Assembly (NCBI RefSeq): GCF_003970925.1
Contig: NZ_RWJF01000001.1
Span: 676,501-740,500 of the forward strand
Direction: 5' to 3'
Length of the DNA stretch: 64,000 nt
From: Sphingomonas ginkgonis
GTDB taxonomy: Bacteria > Pseudomonadota > Alphaproteobacteria > Sphingomonadales > Sphingomonadaceae
Positions 42,583 through 52,354 of the stretch are shown here, in pieces (position 1 is the stretch's first letter; each line of letters starts with the position of its first letter). The translations under genes were made by a program, and so were the position numbers. The notes below the pieces were generated by a model. It was not told where the DNA came from. It made no database searches and saw only the letters and a list, made by a program, of their open reading frames with translations.

Positions 42583-42774
42583 TCATTCCCCGATCGCGAT
42601 GGCAACCTTGTCGGCCAGGTCGGACCCGCCGAGCGCGTCGCGCACGCTGCGACGCAGGTGCATCGCGGCAAGGTCGACATGGGCCCGGACCGCCGCTGGA
42701 AGCCGCGCCTCCCGCGCGCGGTCCAGCTCCGCCTGGGCCCTTCGGAAGTGGTACACATGCTCCTCGTCGTACAT
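42583..42774 (-). CDS. small helical protein of unknown function
   Basis: 63 residues starting at MYDEEHVYHFRRAQAELDRA, after a GGGAGA site. It is an almost continuous amphipathic helix pair (AVRAHVDLAAMHLRRSVRDAL), without membrane segments. Similar short proteins occur in sphingomonads, function unknown. It reads in the same direction as the epimerase and is divergent from the Crp/Fnr gene. Confidence 0.65.
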   Translation of the reverse strand: MYDEEHVYHFRRAQAELDRAREARLPAAVRAHVDLAAMHLRRSVRDALGGSDLADKVAIAIGE

Positions 42775-42945
42775 GGTTTCATTCTCCCGCTCTTGCGCCC
42801 AGACTGTGCCGGAAACGGGGGCGAGTCGCATTTACAAAGGTGAATTTCCGCCATTTCGCGCAAATCGACCATGGAGCCCGCGGGACCGGCGGCGGCCCTA
42901 ACATAGGTAAGCGGCACCCGGGCTTCCTTCGCCTAGTCAGACAAG

Positions 42946-43707
42946 ATGGGGGCGATCAGTGACGGCGTGGCAAACGCTTTAATCCGACGGCTCGAAGCCT
43001 ATGTCCGACTGTCCGCCGACGATCGGAAGGCGCTGCTGCTCGCCGCCGGCGAGGGCATCCGGACCTTCGATGCCCGGCGCGACCTGATGCGCGAGGGCGA
43101 CGAGCCGCGCGTCGTCAACCTCATCCTCTCGGGCTGGGCCTGCCGCTACAAGACGCTGCCCGACGGGCGGCGGCAGATCGTCGCGCTGTTCGTCCCGGGC
43201 GACCTGTGCGACCCGCACATCTACATCCTCAAGCGGATGGACCATAATGTCGGGGCGATCACCCCGGTCACCGCCGCCCAGGTCGGCCGCGACAGTTTCG
43301 AGCGGCTGATCAGCGAGCGGCCGCGGATCGTCCAGGCGCTGTGGTGGCACGAGCTGGTGGTGACCGCGATCCAGCGCGAGTGGACGCTCAACATCGGCCA
43401 GCGCACCGCCTACGAGCGGATGGCGCACCTGATGGTCGAGATGTTCCTCCGCCTGCAGACGGTCGGCATGGCCGAGGGCAACAGCATCGAGTGGCCGCTG
43501 ACCCAGCTCGACCTCGCCGACGCGACCGGGCTGACCCCGGTCCATGTCAACCGGACGCTGCAGGCGATGCGGCGCGACGGGCTGATCGAGCTGGCCGGGC
43601 GGCGCCTCACCATCCTCGACATGGCCGCGCTCAAGTCGACCGCCATGTTCAACCCGGAATATCTGCACCTCGAGCATGAGGGGGCGCACCTCGACGCCAA
43701 TGAATAG
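42946..43707 (+). CDS. Crp/Fnr-family transcription regulator
   Basis: 253 residues. A cyclic-nucleotide-binding-type beta-roll (REGDEPRVVNLILSGWACRYK, then LPDGRRQIVALFVPGDLCDPH) is joined by a long helix to a Crp-type winged helix: LTQLDLADATGLTPVHVNRTLQAMRRDGLI. There is no N-terminal Cys cluster for an iron-sulfur centre, so it is not an Fnr oxygen sensor. The ligand is unknown. Confidence 0.92.
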   Translation: MGAISDGVANALIRRLEAYVRLSADDRKALLLAAGEGIRTFDARRDLMREGDEPRVVNLILSGWACRYKTLPDGRRQIVALFVPGDLCDPHIYILKRMDHNVGAITPVTAAQVGRDSFERLISERPRIVQALWWHELVVTAIQREWTLNIGQRTAYERMAHLMVEMFLRLQTVGMAEGNSIEWPLTQLDLADATGLTPVHVNRTLQAMRRDGLIELAGRRLTILDMAALKSTAMFNPEYLHLEHEGAHLDANE

Positions 43708-43812
43708 GGCTGGAGCGGTCCCCTGTGCGCCATTTGCCGCAGTCGAGGGCGGCAATCGCCCGGCCGCGACGGGCTGCGGCACCCCGCAACCCGGTCTGCG
43801 TTGAGGGGAACC

Positions 43813-44869
43813 ATGGTTCTGAGTGGCCTGCTTCGCCGGTGGCTGGGGTCCGGGACGTCCGTGTCCGGGGGCGGTTCGGGCGAGGTGCGCTGGCACCTGC
43901 TGCTCGCCGGGCTGGCGCAGGCCTGCTGGGAGAGCGACGCGCAGGGACAGGGGCTGGGGCGGAGCCGGAGCTGGTCCGACTTCACCGGGCAGACGCTGGC
44001 CGAGGCCAAGGGCTGGGGCTGGCTCGACGCGATCCATCCCGACGACCGCCCCGCCACCCGCGCCGCGTGGGAAGCGGCGGTCGCCGCCGGCGACGGGTTC
44101 GACGCCGAATACCGGATCCATCGCGCCGGGAGCGGCGGCTGGTGCTGGACCAACGGCCGGGCGGTTCCGGTCCGCGACCGGGCCGGCCGGCTGACCGGCT
44201 GGCTCGGGTTCAACCTCGACATCGACGGGCGCAAGCAGGCCGCGGCGGAGGAGCAACGGGTCCTCCTCGCCGAGCCGCTGCACCGGGTCCGCAACACGCT
44301 GGCGGTGATCCGCTCGATCGTCCGCCGGACCGCGAGCAACAGCGGCAGCGTCGAGGAGTTCGACCAGAACCTTCAGGGCCGGCTGGGAGCGTTCAGCCGG
44401 GTCCAAGGCGATTCTCGCGCGCGATCCCCGGCGCGGGATCGTGCTGCGCGAGCTGGTCGAGGACGAGCTGCTGGTCCATGCGGTCCAGGAGGGCGGCCAG
44501 GTGACGATCGACGGGCCCGAGGTGGCGCTCGATTCGCGCCGCGCGGAGAGCGTCAGCCTGGCGATGCACGAGCTGGCCAGCAACGCGGTCCGCTACGGGG
44601 TGCTCGGCGACGGGCAGGGCCGGCTGTCGGTCCGCTGGTCGGTGGTCGGGCCGACGCTCCAATTCCTGTGGCGCGAGACGGGGCGTCCGGCCGGCGGGCC
44701 GCCCGGGCCCCCGGGATTCGGCAGCGAGCTGCTGCTGCAGAGCCTGCCCTACGACCTCAAGGCGGAAACCCGGCTCGAGCTGAAGCCCGACGGGGTGAGC
44801 TTCACGCTCGCGATGCCGCTTCCCGACGCCCCCACCAGCGCCGTGCCGGCCGCTGCGCCCCGGACTTGA
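43813..44869 (+). pseudogene. PAS-HWE histidine kinase, split by a +1 frameshift
   Basis: The first frame (from ATG 43813, after GAGGGG) gives a PAS domain (GWGWLDAIHPDDR, then GRAVPVRDRAGR) and the HWE H-box EPLHRVRNTLAVIRSIVRR. At about 44404 the frame breaks: GTCCAAGGCG needs to be GTCCAGGCG to continue AILARDPRRGIVLREL. The other frame then carries the N-box HELASNAVRYG and GFGSELL of the ATPase domain to 44869. An extra A at 44405-44406 disables the kinase unless it is a sequencing error. The 3' end overlaps the convergent ABC permease by 68 bases. Confidence 0.8.
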
Positions 44870-46028
44870 GCACCGAGCGGCGGAACAGCCGGGCGACGAA
44901 GAGGAGGATGAGGGCGACCCACAGCGCCTGCCAGGCGAGCGCCACGAGGTGCGGCCAGAGCACCCCGCTCTCTGCCGCCCGCGCCACCATCGTCAGCGGC
45001 GACGACAGGGGGAAGAGCGCGGCGGCGAGGCCGATCGGCCGGTCATACTGGCCGACCGCGGCCGAGGCGAGCGCGAACAGGGCGAGCTGCGACATGGTGA
45101 CCGGCATCGACATGGTCTGGACTTCGCGCGCGGTCGAGGCATGCGCGCCGATCCCGAGGAAGGCGGCGCCGAGCAGCAGGTAGCTCATCACGAAGTAGAG
45201 CGCGCCCATGACGAGGAACAGCGGCCAGCCGACCGCCGGGACCGGGATGCGCGGGGCGAGGTCGGGAGCGAAGGCGAAGATCGCGGCGACCACCGTCGAG
45301 ACCCAGATGACGATCCCGACCAGCGAGACGCACAGCATCCCGAACAGCTTGCCGACGAACATCGCCTCGACCGGGACCGCCGCGGCGACGATCTCGATCA
45401 CCTTGTTGGACTTCTCCTCGATCAGCTGGCTGAGCAGCATGCCGGCGAGCAGCAAGGTGAAGAAGAAGAGCACGACCTGGCCGGCGCGCGCGGTCTTCTC
45501 GCGCTCGGCGGCGGGGGGCGGGGCGCCCGGGCCGGCGCGGACCACCGCAAGCGGCGCGAGCGGCGCGGCGGCGGGCTGGCGGGCGGCGGCGACGATCCAC
45601 CGCATCTGCCGCGCGGGATCGCTGTCGCTGCCGAGGCTGCCGGTGAGGAGCGGTCGCTCCAGCCCGCCGCTCAGCACCGCCAGCGGCGGGTCGGGCGCGG
45701 TGAGCAGGGCCTGGACCTGGCGCCCGGGTCGGCCGGCGGGCGCGACTGGTCGGAGCTCGGGCAGCTGGTCGCCGGGGATCGCCTCGGCGAGCTGGGCACG
45801 CGCCGCCTGAAGCCGGCCGACCTCGGCCGGGGAAGCCAGCACCGCGATGTGCGGCGCGGCACTGTCGGCGGCGGTCTTGCCGGCGATGGTGCCGAACAGC
45901 CCGCCGAACAGGACGGGGAAGAAGGGCCCGACCAGGAACAGGATGAAGGTCTTGGAGAAGATGGTCGCGGTGAAGTCGCGGCGACCGATGACGAAGGCGG
46001 CCTCGATCATTCGGCGAAAGCGGGTCAT
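44802..46028 (-). CDS. ABC-2-type permease (NatB-like)
   Basis: 408 residues. One N-terminal helix (IFSKTFILFLVGPFFPVLFG), a large periplasmic loop of about 150 residues, then five helices (VLFFFTLLLAGMLLSQL, LVGIVIWVSTVVAAI, and others) with EEKSNKVIEIVAAAV, the signature of NatB/ABC-2 exporters. It pairs with the ATPase encoded just upstream (four-base overlap) and would export sodium, a drug or another substrate. Confidence 0.88.
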   Translation of the reverse strand: MTRFRRMIEAAFVIGRRDFTATIFSKTFILFLVGPFFPVLFGGLFGTIAGKTAADSAAPHIAVLASPAEVGRLQAARAQLAEAIPGDQLPELRPVAPAGRPGRQVQALLTAPDPPLAVLSGGLERPLLTGSLGSDSDPARQMRWIVAAARQPAAAPLAPLAVVRAGPGAPPPAAEREKTARAGQVVLFFFTLLLAGMLLSQLIEEKSNKVIEIVAAAVPVEAMFVGKLFGMLCVSLVGIVIWVSTVVAAIFAFAPDLAPRIPVPAVGWPLFLVMGALYFVMSYLLLGAAFLGIGAHASTAREVQTMSMPVTMSQLALFALASAAVGQYDRPIGLAAALFPLSSPLTMVARAAESGVLWPHLVALAWQALWVALILLFVARLFRRSVLKSGAQRPARRWWGRREAASRA

Positions 46029-46981
46029 GGCTGCGGCTCCGTGCCGGCGGTGCCCATGGCACGGGCGGCGGCGTCGCCGGCGATGGCGACGAAGGCGTCG
46101 TGTAGGCCGGGGCGCTCGATCGACAGGGTCTCGATCCCGGCATCGCCGTCGAGCAGCGCGCGGAGCAGCGGCTCGGGGCCGCCCGCCGGAAGCTCGAAGG
46201 TGAAGTCGCGGCCGGCGACCTGCGCGGTGGCCGGGATCGCCGAGCGCCACGGACCGTCGGCGGCGCGGGTGCGCAGGCGGACGATCGGCTGCAATCGGTC
46301 GCGCGCCTCGGCGACCGCGCCCTCGAACGCGACCTTGCCCCCGGCGATGATCGCGATCCGCTCGCACAGCCGCTCGGCGTGGGCGATGACATGGGTCGAG
46401 AAGAGGATGGTGGCGCCCTCCGCGGCCTTGCTCCGGATCAGCTGCTCGAGCTTGCCCTGGTTGATCGCGTCGAGCCCCGAGAAGGGCTCGTCGAGGACGA
46501 TCAGCCGCGGCTCGTGGACCAGGGTGCCGAGCAGCTGGACGGTCTGCGCCATGCCCTTGGACAGGGTGCGGATCGGCTTTCGCGCCCAGTCCTGAAGCGC
46601 GTAGTCGGCGAGCAGCCGGTCGGCGCGGCGGCGGCCTTCGCGCAATGGGAGCCCGCGCAGCGCGCCCATGAAGGCGATCGCCTCGCGCGCCGGCATGGCG
46701 GGGTAGAGGCCGCGCTCCTCGGGGAGGTAGCCGACCTCGCGCGCCATCTCGAGCGGGCGCTCGCTCCCGAGCAGTCGGCGGATCCCGCTCGACGGGTCGA
46801 TGATCCCGAGCAGCATGCGCAGCGTGGTGGTCTTGCCCGCGCCGTTGGGGCCGAGGATGCCGTAGATGCTCCCGGCGGGGACGCTGAGGCTGACGCCGTC
46901 GACCGCGCGCTTGTCGGCGAAGTCCTTGACGAGGTCGATCGCCTCGATCGCCGGAGCCTGGAGGGAGGAGTGTTGCAGCAC
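46025..46981 (-). CDS. ABC transporter ATP-binding protein (NatA-like)
   Basis: 318 residues. Walker A is GPNGAGKTT (about 45-53), the ABC signature is the variant LSKGMAQ, Walker B is LIVLDEPFSGLD and the switch His lies in FSTHVIAHAE. The C-terminal 90 residues form the accessory domain common to NatA-type exporters. It drives the permease encoded by the next gene (ATG/stop overlap). The lone upstream ATG at 46981 has weak ribosome-site context (GGAGGGAGGA is inside the gene). Confidence 0.9.
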   Translation of the reverse strand: MLQHSSLQAPAIEAIDLVKDFADKRAVDGVSLSVPAGSIYGILGPNGAGKTTTLRMLLGIIDPSSGIRRLLGSERPLEMAREVGYLPEERGLYPAMPAREAIAFMGALRGLPLREGRRRADRLLADYALQDWARKPIRTLSKGMAQTVQLLGTLVHEPRLIVLDEPFSGLDAINQGKLEQLIRSKAAEGATILFSTHVIAHAERLCERIAIIAGGKVAFEGAVAEARDRLQPIVRLRTRAADGPWRSAIPATAQVAGRDFTFELPAGGPEPLLRALLDGDAGIETLSIERPGLHDAFVAIAGDAAARAMGTAGTEPQP

Positions 46982-47040
46982 GGTTCACCTGGCACGAGCA
47001 AGGACCTGACGAGCGGCCCGTCAGCGAGTAGTGAGACGGC

Positions 47041-48074
<1,034 letters not shown>

Positions 48075-48078
<4 letters not shown>

Positions 48079-48422
48079 CGGGCGAGGCTGGTCGCGCAGC
48101 CGGCCTGGTCGGTGTCGCGGCCGTCGGGGCGGCGGGCATCGACATGGGTGACCTGCTCGCTCCCGCCGCTCGCCGGGGCGTAGAGATAGGCGTCGAGCAC
48201 GCAGGCGGCGCCGGCCCATTGCAGCTTGAGCCCCGGCCCCTCGCGGACCTGGAAGGCGGGGGCGCCGAAGCGGGCGGTGATCTGCTGCAGCGAGAGGCCG
48301 ACCAGCTGGCCGCTCGGCTGGGGAGCGGGGATCGGCGCGGCGACCTCGGGCGCGGGCGCCGGGGTCGAGGCGCAGGCGGCGGCGAGCAGGGCGGCGGCGG
48401 GGGCGAGACGGCGGAGACGCAT
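48075..48422 (-). CDS. small lipoprotein
   Basis: 115 residues. Signal peptide with lipobox LLAAAC (Cys near 17), then an Ala/Pro-rich linker and a compact domain with VGLSLQQITARFGAPAFQVREG and WAGAACVLDAYLYAP. The ITxRFGxP wording is like SmpA/OmlA-type small lipoproteins, but the match is loose. Two Cys in the domain may pair. Function unknown. Convergent with queG. Confidence 0.7.
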
Positions 48423-48532
48423 GGTCCTTAGTGTAGCGCGGCCAGCCGCGACGTCACCCCCGACGGTGGTTGAAGGCCAACGCGCGGGCGGCTAACCGGC
48501 GCGGCAATCCCCCCGTTCAGCCAGGAAATCCC

Positions 48533-49525
48533 ATGACCGACCGACCGCTCGACGTTCTCTGCATCGGCAACGCCATCGTCGACGTGATCAGCGACTCCAG
48601 CGACGAGTTCATCACTGCGCAGGGGCTGGAGAAATCCTCGATGCGGCTGATCGACGAGGAGGAGGCGGTGCGGCTCTACGGGCTGATGGGCCCGGGGCGC
48701 GAGGTGAGCGGCGGCTCGGCCGGCAACACCGCGGCGGGGATCGCCGCGCTCGGCGGGGCGGCGGGGTTCATCGGCCAGGTCGCCGACGACGCGCTGGGCG
48801 ACATCTACCGCCACGACATCCGCGCCGCCGGGGTCCGCTTCGACACGCCGGCGCGCGGCGACGTCGGGGCCAGCGCGCGCTGCCTGATCCTGGTCACCCC
48901 CGACGCGCACCGGACGATGAACACCTTCCTCGGCGCGGCGCAGAAGCTCGAGCGGTCGAGCATCGACGCGGCCGAGATCGCGGGCGCCAAGATCCTCTAC
49001 CTCGAGGGCTATTTGTGGGATCCAGAGGCGCCGCGGGCGGCGATGAAGGAGGCGATCGAGGCGGCGCGGGCGGCGGGAACCAAGGTCGCCTTCACCCTGT
49101 CCGACAGCTTCTGCATCAGCCGCCACCGCGACGACTTCCTGGCGCTGGTCAACGAGGGCAAGCTCGACATCCTGTTCGCCAACGAGGCCGAGATCGGCGA
49201 GCTGGCCGGGGTCGGCGACTTCGACATGGCGCTGGCGGCGGTCGGCGCTCGGGTCCCGCTGCTGGTCGTCACCCGCTCCGAGAAGGGCGCGGTCGCGGTG
49301 CGTGGGGAGGAGAAGGCGAGCGTCGCCGCCGAACCCATCGAGAAGCTGGTCGACACGACCGGGGCGGGCGACCTGTTCGCCGCCGGCTTCCTGCTCGGCG
49401 AGGCGCGCGGGCTGGACCTCGAGCAGTCCTTGAAGCTCGGCGCGATCGCCGCGGCCGAGGTGATCCAGCACTATGGCGCGCGGCCCGAGGCCGACCTCAA
49501 GACGCTCGCCGCGGGCCTACTCTAG
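48533..49525 (+). CDS. adenosine kinase (PfkB family)
   Basis: 330 residues from ATG 48533. PfkB motif 1 (VSGGSAGNTAAGIAALGG), the ligand-binding N-terminus (LDVLCIGNAIVDVISDSSDEF), and motif 2 with the catalytic Asp (VDTTGAGDLFAAGFLLG). The wording follows bacterial adenosine/ribokinase-like enzymes, most often annotated as adenosine kinase, making AMP from adenosine. The substrate is inferred. No operon partners. Confidence 0.88.
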   Translation: MTDRPLDVLCIGNAIVDVISDSSDEFITAQGLEKSSMRLIDEEEAVRLYGLMGPGREVSGGSAGNTAAGIAALGGAAGFIGQVADDALGDIYRHDIRAAGVRFDTPARGDVGASARCLILVTPDAHRTMNTFLGAAQKLERSSIDAAEIAGAKILYLEGYLWDPEAPRAAMKEAIEAARAAGTKVAFTLSDSFCISRHRDDFLALVNEGKLDILFANEAEIGELAGVGDFDMALAAVGARVPLLVVTRSEKGAVAVRGEEKASVAAEPIEKLVDTTGAGDLFAAGFLLGEARGLDLEQSLKLGAIAAAEVIQHYGARPEADLKTLAAGLL

Positions 49526-49596
49526 GCCCGGCGGGCGGACGGTCGCGGCGCCGCAAAGGCCGTGACCTTGCCCGGCAAAGCTGTCATGCTCCCGGC

Positions 49597-52344
49597 ATGG
49601 GGGCGCGTGACCCTTCGTGGCCGGCCGGCGGCGGGATGGCGGAGCGGATCGCCCGGTTCGACTGGGCGTCGGGTCCGCTGGGAGCCGTCCCGGGCTGGGC
49701 GCCCGAACTGCGCGCCGTCGTCGACCTGATGCTCGCCTCGCTGCCGATCGCCTCGGTGGTGGTCGGGGCGGAGCGGGTCCTCCTCTACAACGACGCGGCC
49801 GCCGCGCTCTACGGCGCCTTCCACCCGGACGCGCTCGGACAGCCGATCGGCGCGACGTTCGGTCCGGAATATGCGCGGGTCGCGCCCGCTTACGACCGGG
49901 TGTTCGCGGGCGAGAGCGTGCACCTGCCGGCGCAGAGCCTCGACACCGCTCGGCGCGGCGTCGAGGAGGTGTTCGACGCTTACCTGACCCCGATCCGCGA
50001 CGGCTCGGGGCGGGTGATCGCCGCGCACATGCTGGGGTTCGAGGTCGGGACCAAGCTGCGCGCCGAGCAGGCGCTGCGCGAGAGCGAGGACCGCACCGCC
50101 TTTCTGCTCGCGCTGAGCGACGCGCTGCGCCCGCTGCGGAGCGCAGCGGAGATCGAGGAGACGGCGGCACGGCTGCTCGGGCAGAAGCTGCGGGTGGCGC
50201 GGGTCAACTATGGCCGGATCGAGCGCAGCGAGGTGGTGATCGAGCGCGGCTACCACGCCAACGGCTCGCCGGTCGGGCGGCGGATCCCGCTCCGGCTGTT
50301 CGGCCGGCGCCTGTCCGAGCAGCTGTCCGCGGGCCGGGTCGACGTGGTCGACGACACGCTGGCCGAACCGGCGCTCGATCCCGAGCAGCGCGACGCCTAC
50401 CGGGCGTTCGAGGCGCGCGCGCACGTCGGGGTGCCGCTGGTCAAGGGCGGCCGGCTGGTCGCGACCCTATGCGCGATCGACGACCGGCCGCGCGACTGGA
50501 CCCCGGCCGAGGTGCTGCTGATCGAGCAGGTCGCCGAGCGGACCTGGGGAGCGATCGGGCAGATCCGCGCCGAGGCAGCGCTGCGCGAGAGCATGGGTCG
50601 CTACGAGCGGCTGTTCGAGCATGCCAGCGACGCGATCTGGGTGGCCGAGCAGAGCGGCCGCTTCCTCGAGGTCAACCCGGCGGCGCTGCGGCTGCTCGGT
50701 TACTCGCCCGAGGAGCATCGCCAGCGGTTCGCCTGCGACCTCGTCCGCCCCGAGCAGCGGCCGCGGCTCTTCTCGCTGCTCGGCGAGCTGGCCGACGGGC
50801 AGCAGGTCACCGAGACGTTCGACGTGCTGCGCTCGGACGGGAGCTGGATCCCGCTGGAGATCAGCAGCAGCTTCACCTCCGAGGGGCTGTGGCAGGCGAT
50901 CGGCCGCGACGTCACCGAGCGGACCCGCGCCGAGCAGGCGCTGCGAGCCAGCGAGGAGCGGTTCCGCCAGTTCGGCGAGGCCTCGTCCAACGTGCTGTGG
51001 ATTCGCGATGCCGCCAGTCTCGAGATGGAATATGTCAGCCCTGCCTTCGAGCAGGTCTATCGCCGCCCCTGCCACGAAGTGATGGGCGACGTCCGGCGCT
51101 GGGCGGCGCTGGTGGTGCCGGAGGACCGCGCGCCGGCGCTCGAGCGGCTCGAGCAGGTCCGCCGCGGCCAGCCGGTGGTCTACGACTTCCGGGTCCGCCG
51201 CGCCGACGGGGCGTTCCGCTGGATCAGCCATGCCGACTTCCCGCTGTTCGACGCGAAGGGACGGGTCGAGCGGATCGGCGGGATCGCCACCGACGTGACC
51301 GACGCCCGGCAGCTCGCCCAGCACCAGTCGATCCTGCTCGCCGAGCTTCAGCACCGCGTCCGCAACATCCTCGCGATGGTCGCCTCGCTGACCGCCCGGA
51401 CCGCCGAGTCGGCACGCAGCGTCGACCATTATGCCGAGCTGATCGCCGGGCGGCTGATGGCGCTGTCGCGGACCCAGACGCTGCTGACCCGCTCCCCCGG
51501 GAGCGGGGTGGCGGTGCGCGCGCTGGTCGAGGAGGAGGTCGCCGCGCAGGCCCATTCGCCCGACCAGTACCGGCTCGACGGGCCCGACCTCACGGTCCCG
51601 CCGAAATCTGGCGAGGTGCTCGCGCTGGCGGTCCACGAGCTCGCCACCAACGCGCTCAAGCATGGCGCGCTGGCGGTGCCGGAAGGCCGGCTGCGGGTCG
51701 CGTGGACGGTCGAGGAGGACGCGGCGGGGCCGCGGTTCCGGCTGCGCTGGAACGAGACGCGGCCCGCGCTGGCGGACTGGACTCCGCCGGCGCGGCGCGG
51801 GTTCGGGACCGAGCTGATCGAGCGGCGCGTGCTCTATGAACTGGGCGGCGAGGGGCGGCTGACGATCGGCGAGCATGGCGCCGAGGCGGTCATCAGCTTT
51901 CCGCTGACCGCCCGCCCCAGCCTGCTCGAGACCGGTGCGCCCAACCCGCCGGCGGTCAGCGGGGGCTCGCTCGACACGAGCGGCGAGCCGGACCTCGCGG
52001 GGACGCCGGTGCTGGTGGTGGCGGACGACCGGCTGCTCGCCAGCGATCTCGCCCATGCGCTGGCGGATGCCGGGGCGGCGGTGCTCGGCCCGTTCGGAGC
52101 GGCGGAGGAGGCGAGCGCGGCGATCGCGGCGCGCGTGCCCGGCGCGGCCGTGCTGGCGCCGCGGGCCGGGGCGAGCCCGTGCCCGGCGCTGGCGGCGCGG
52201 CTCCGCTCGGCGGGGATCGTGCCGCTGCTGGTCGGGGCGGAGGAGCCGCGCGCGGTGGTCCGGGCGGTCGCACTGACGCTGGCGGCGCAAGCCCCGAACG
52301 AAAACGGGGAGGCCGAAGCCTCCCCGTCGAACGTCGCGGTCTGA
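49597..52344 (+). CDS. PAS/GAF HWE histidine kinase with C-terminal degenerate receiver domain
   Basis: 915 residues from ATG 49597 (49636 is an alternative). Order: PAS (about 35-150), GAF (165-325), PAS (335-455), PAS (458-575), HWE H-box LAELQHRVRNILAMVASL (phospho-acceptor His about 586), N-box VHELATNALKHG and GFGTELIERRV. A receiver-like domain (about 803-900) follows: VLVVADDRLLASDLAHAL is normal, but the phospho-acceptor Asp position reads AAVLAPRAG. So phosphotransfer to this receiver is unlikely. The last codons double as an intrinsic terminator for the convergent permease. Confidence 0.9.
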   Translation: MGARDPSWPAGGGMAERIARFDWASGPLGAVPGWAPELRAVVDLMLASLPIASVVVGAERVLLYNDAAAALYGAFHPDALGQPIGATFGPEYARVAPAYDRVFAGESVHLPAQSLDTARRGVEEVFDAYLTPIRDGSGRVIAAHMLGFEVGTKLRAEQALRESEDRTAFLLALSDALRPLRSAAEIEETAARLLGQKLRVARVNYGRIERSEVVIERGYHANGSPVGRRIPLRLFGRRLSEQLSAGRVDVVDDTLAEPALDPEQRDAYRAFEARAHVGVPLVKGGRLVATLCAIDDRPRDWTPAEVLLIEQVAERTWGAIGQIRAEAALRESMGRYERLFEHASDAIWVAEQSGRFLEVNPAALRLLGYSPEEHRQRFACDLVRPEQRPRLFSLLGELADGQQVTETFDVLRSDGSWIPLEISSSFTSEGLWQAIGRDVTERTRAEQALRASEERFRQFGEASSNVLWIRDAASLEMEYVSPAFEQVYRRPCHEVMGDVRRWAALVVPEDRAPALERLEQVRRGQPVVYDFRVRRADGAFRWISHADFPLFDAKGRVERIGGIATDVTDARQLAQHQSILLAELQHRVRNILAMVASLTARTAESARSVDHYAELIAGRLMALSRTQTLLTRSPGSGVAVRALVEEEVAAQAHSPDQYRLDGPDLTVPPKSGEVLALAVHELATNALKHGALAVPEGRLRVAWTVEEDAAGPRFRLRWNETRPALADWTPPARRGFGTELIERRVLYELGGEGRLTIGEHGAEAVISFPLTARPSLLETGAPNPPAVSGGSLDTSGEPDLAGTPVLVVADDRLLASDLAHALADAGAAVLGPFGAAEEASAAIAARVPGAAVLAPRAGASPCPALAARLRSAGIVPLLVGAEEPRAVVRAVALTLAAQAPNENGEAEASPSNVAV
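52301..52327 (-). terminator. intrinsic terminator of the APC permease inside the kinase gene's 3' end
   Basis: Perfect stem ACGGGGAGGC / GCCTCCCCGT with loop CGAA (52304-52327) is followed on the minus strand by TTTT at 52301-52304. It sits 28 bases past the permease stop. On the other strand the same bases encode the last residues of the kinase. The T-run is short. Confidence 0.65.
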
Positions 52345-52354
52345 GCCCTAGACG

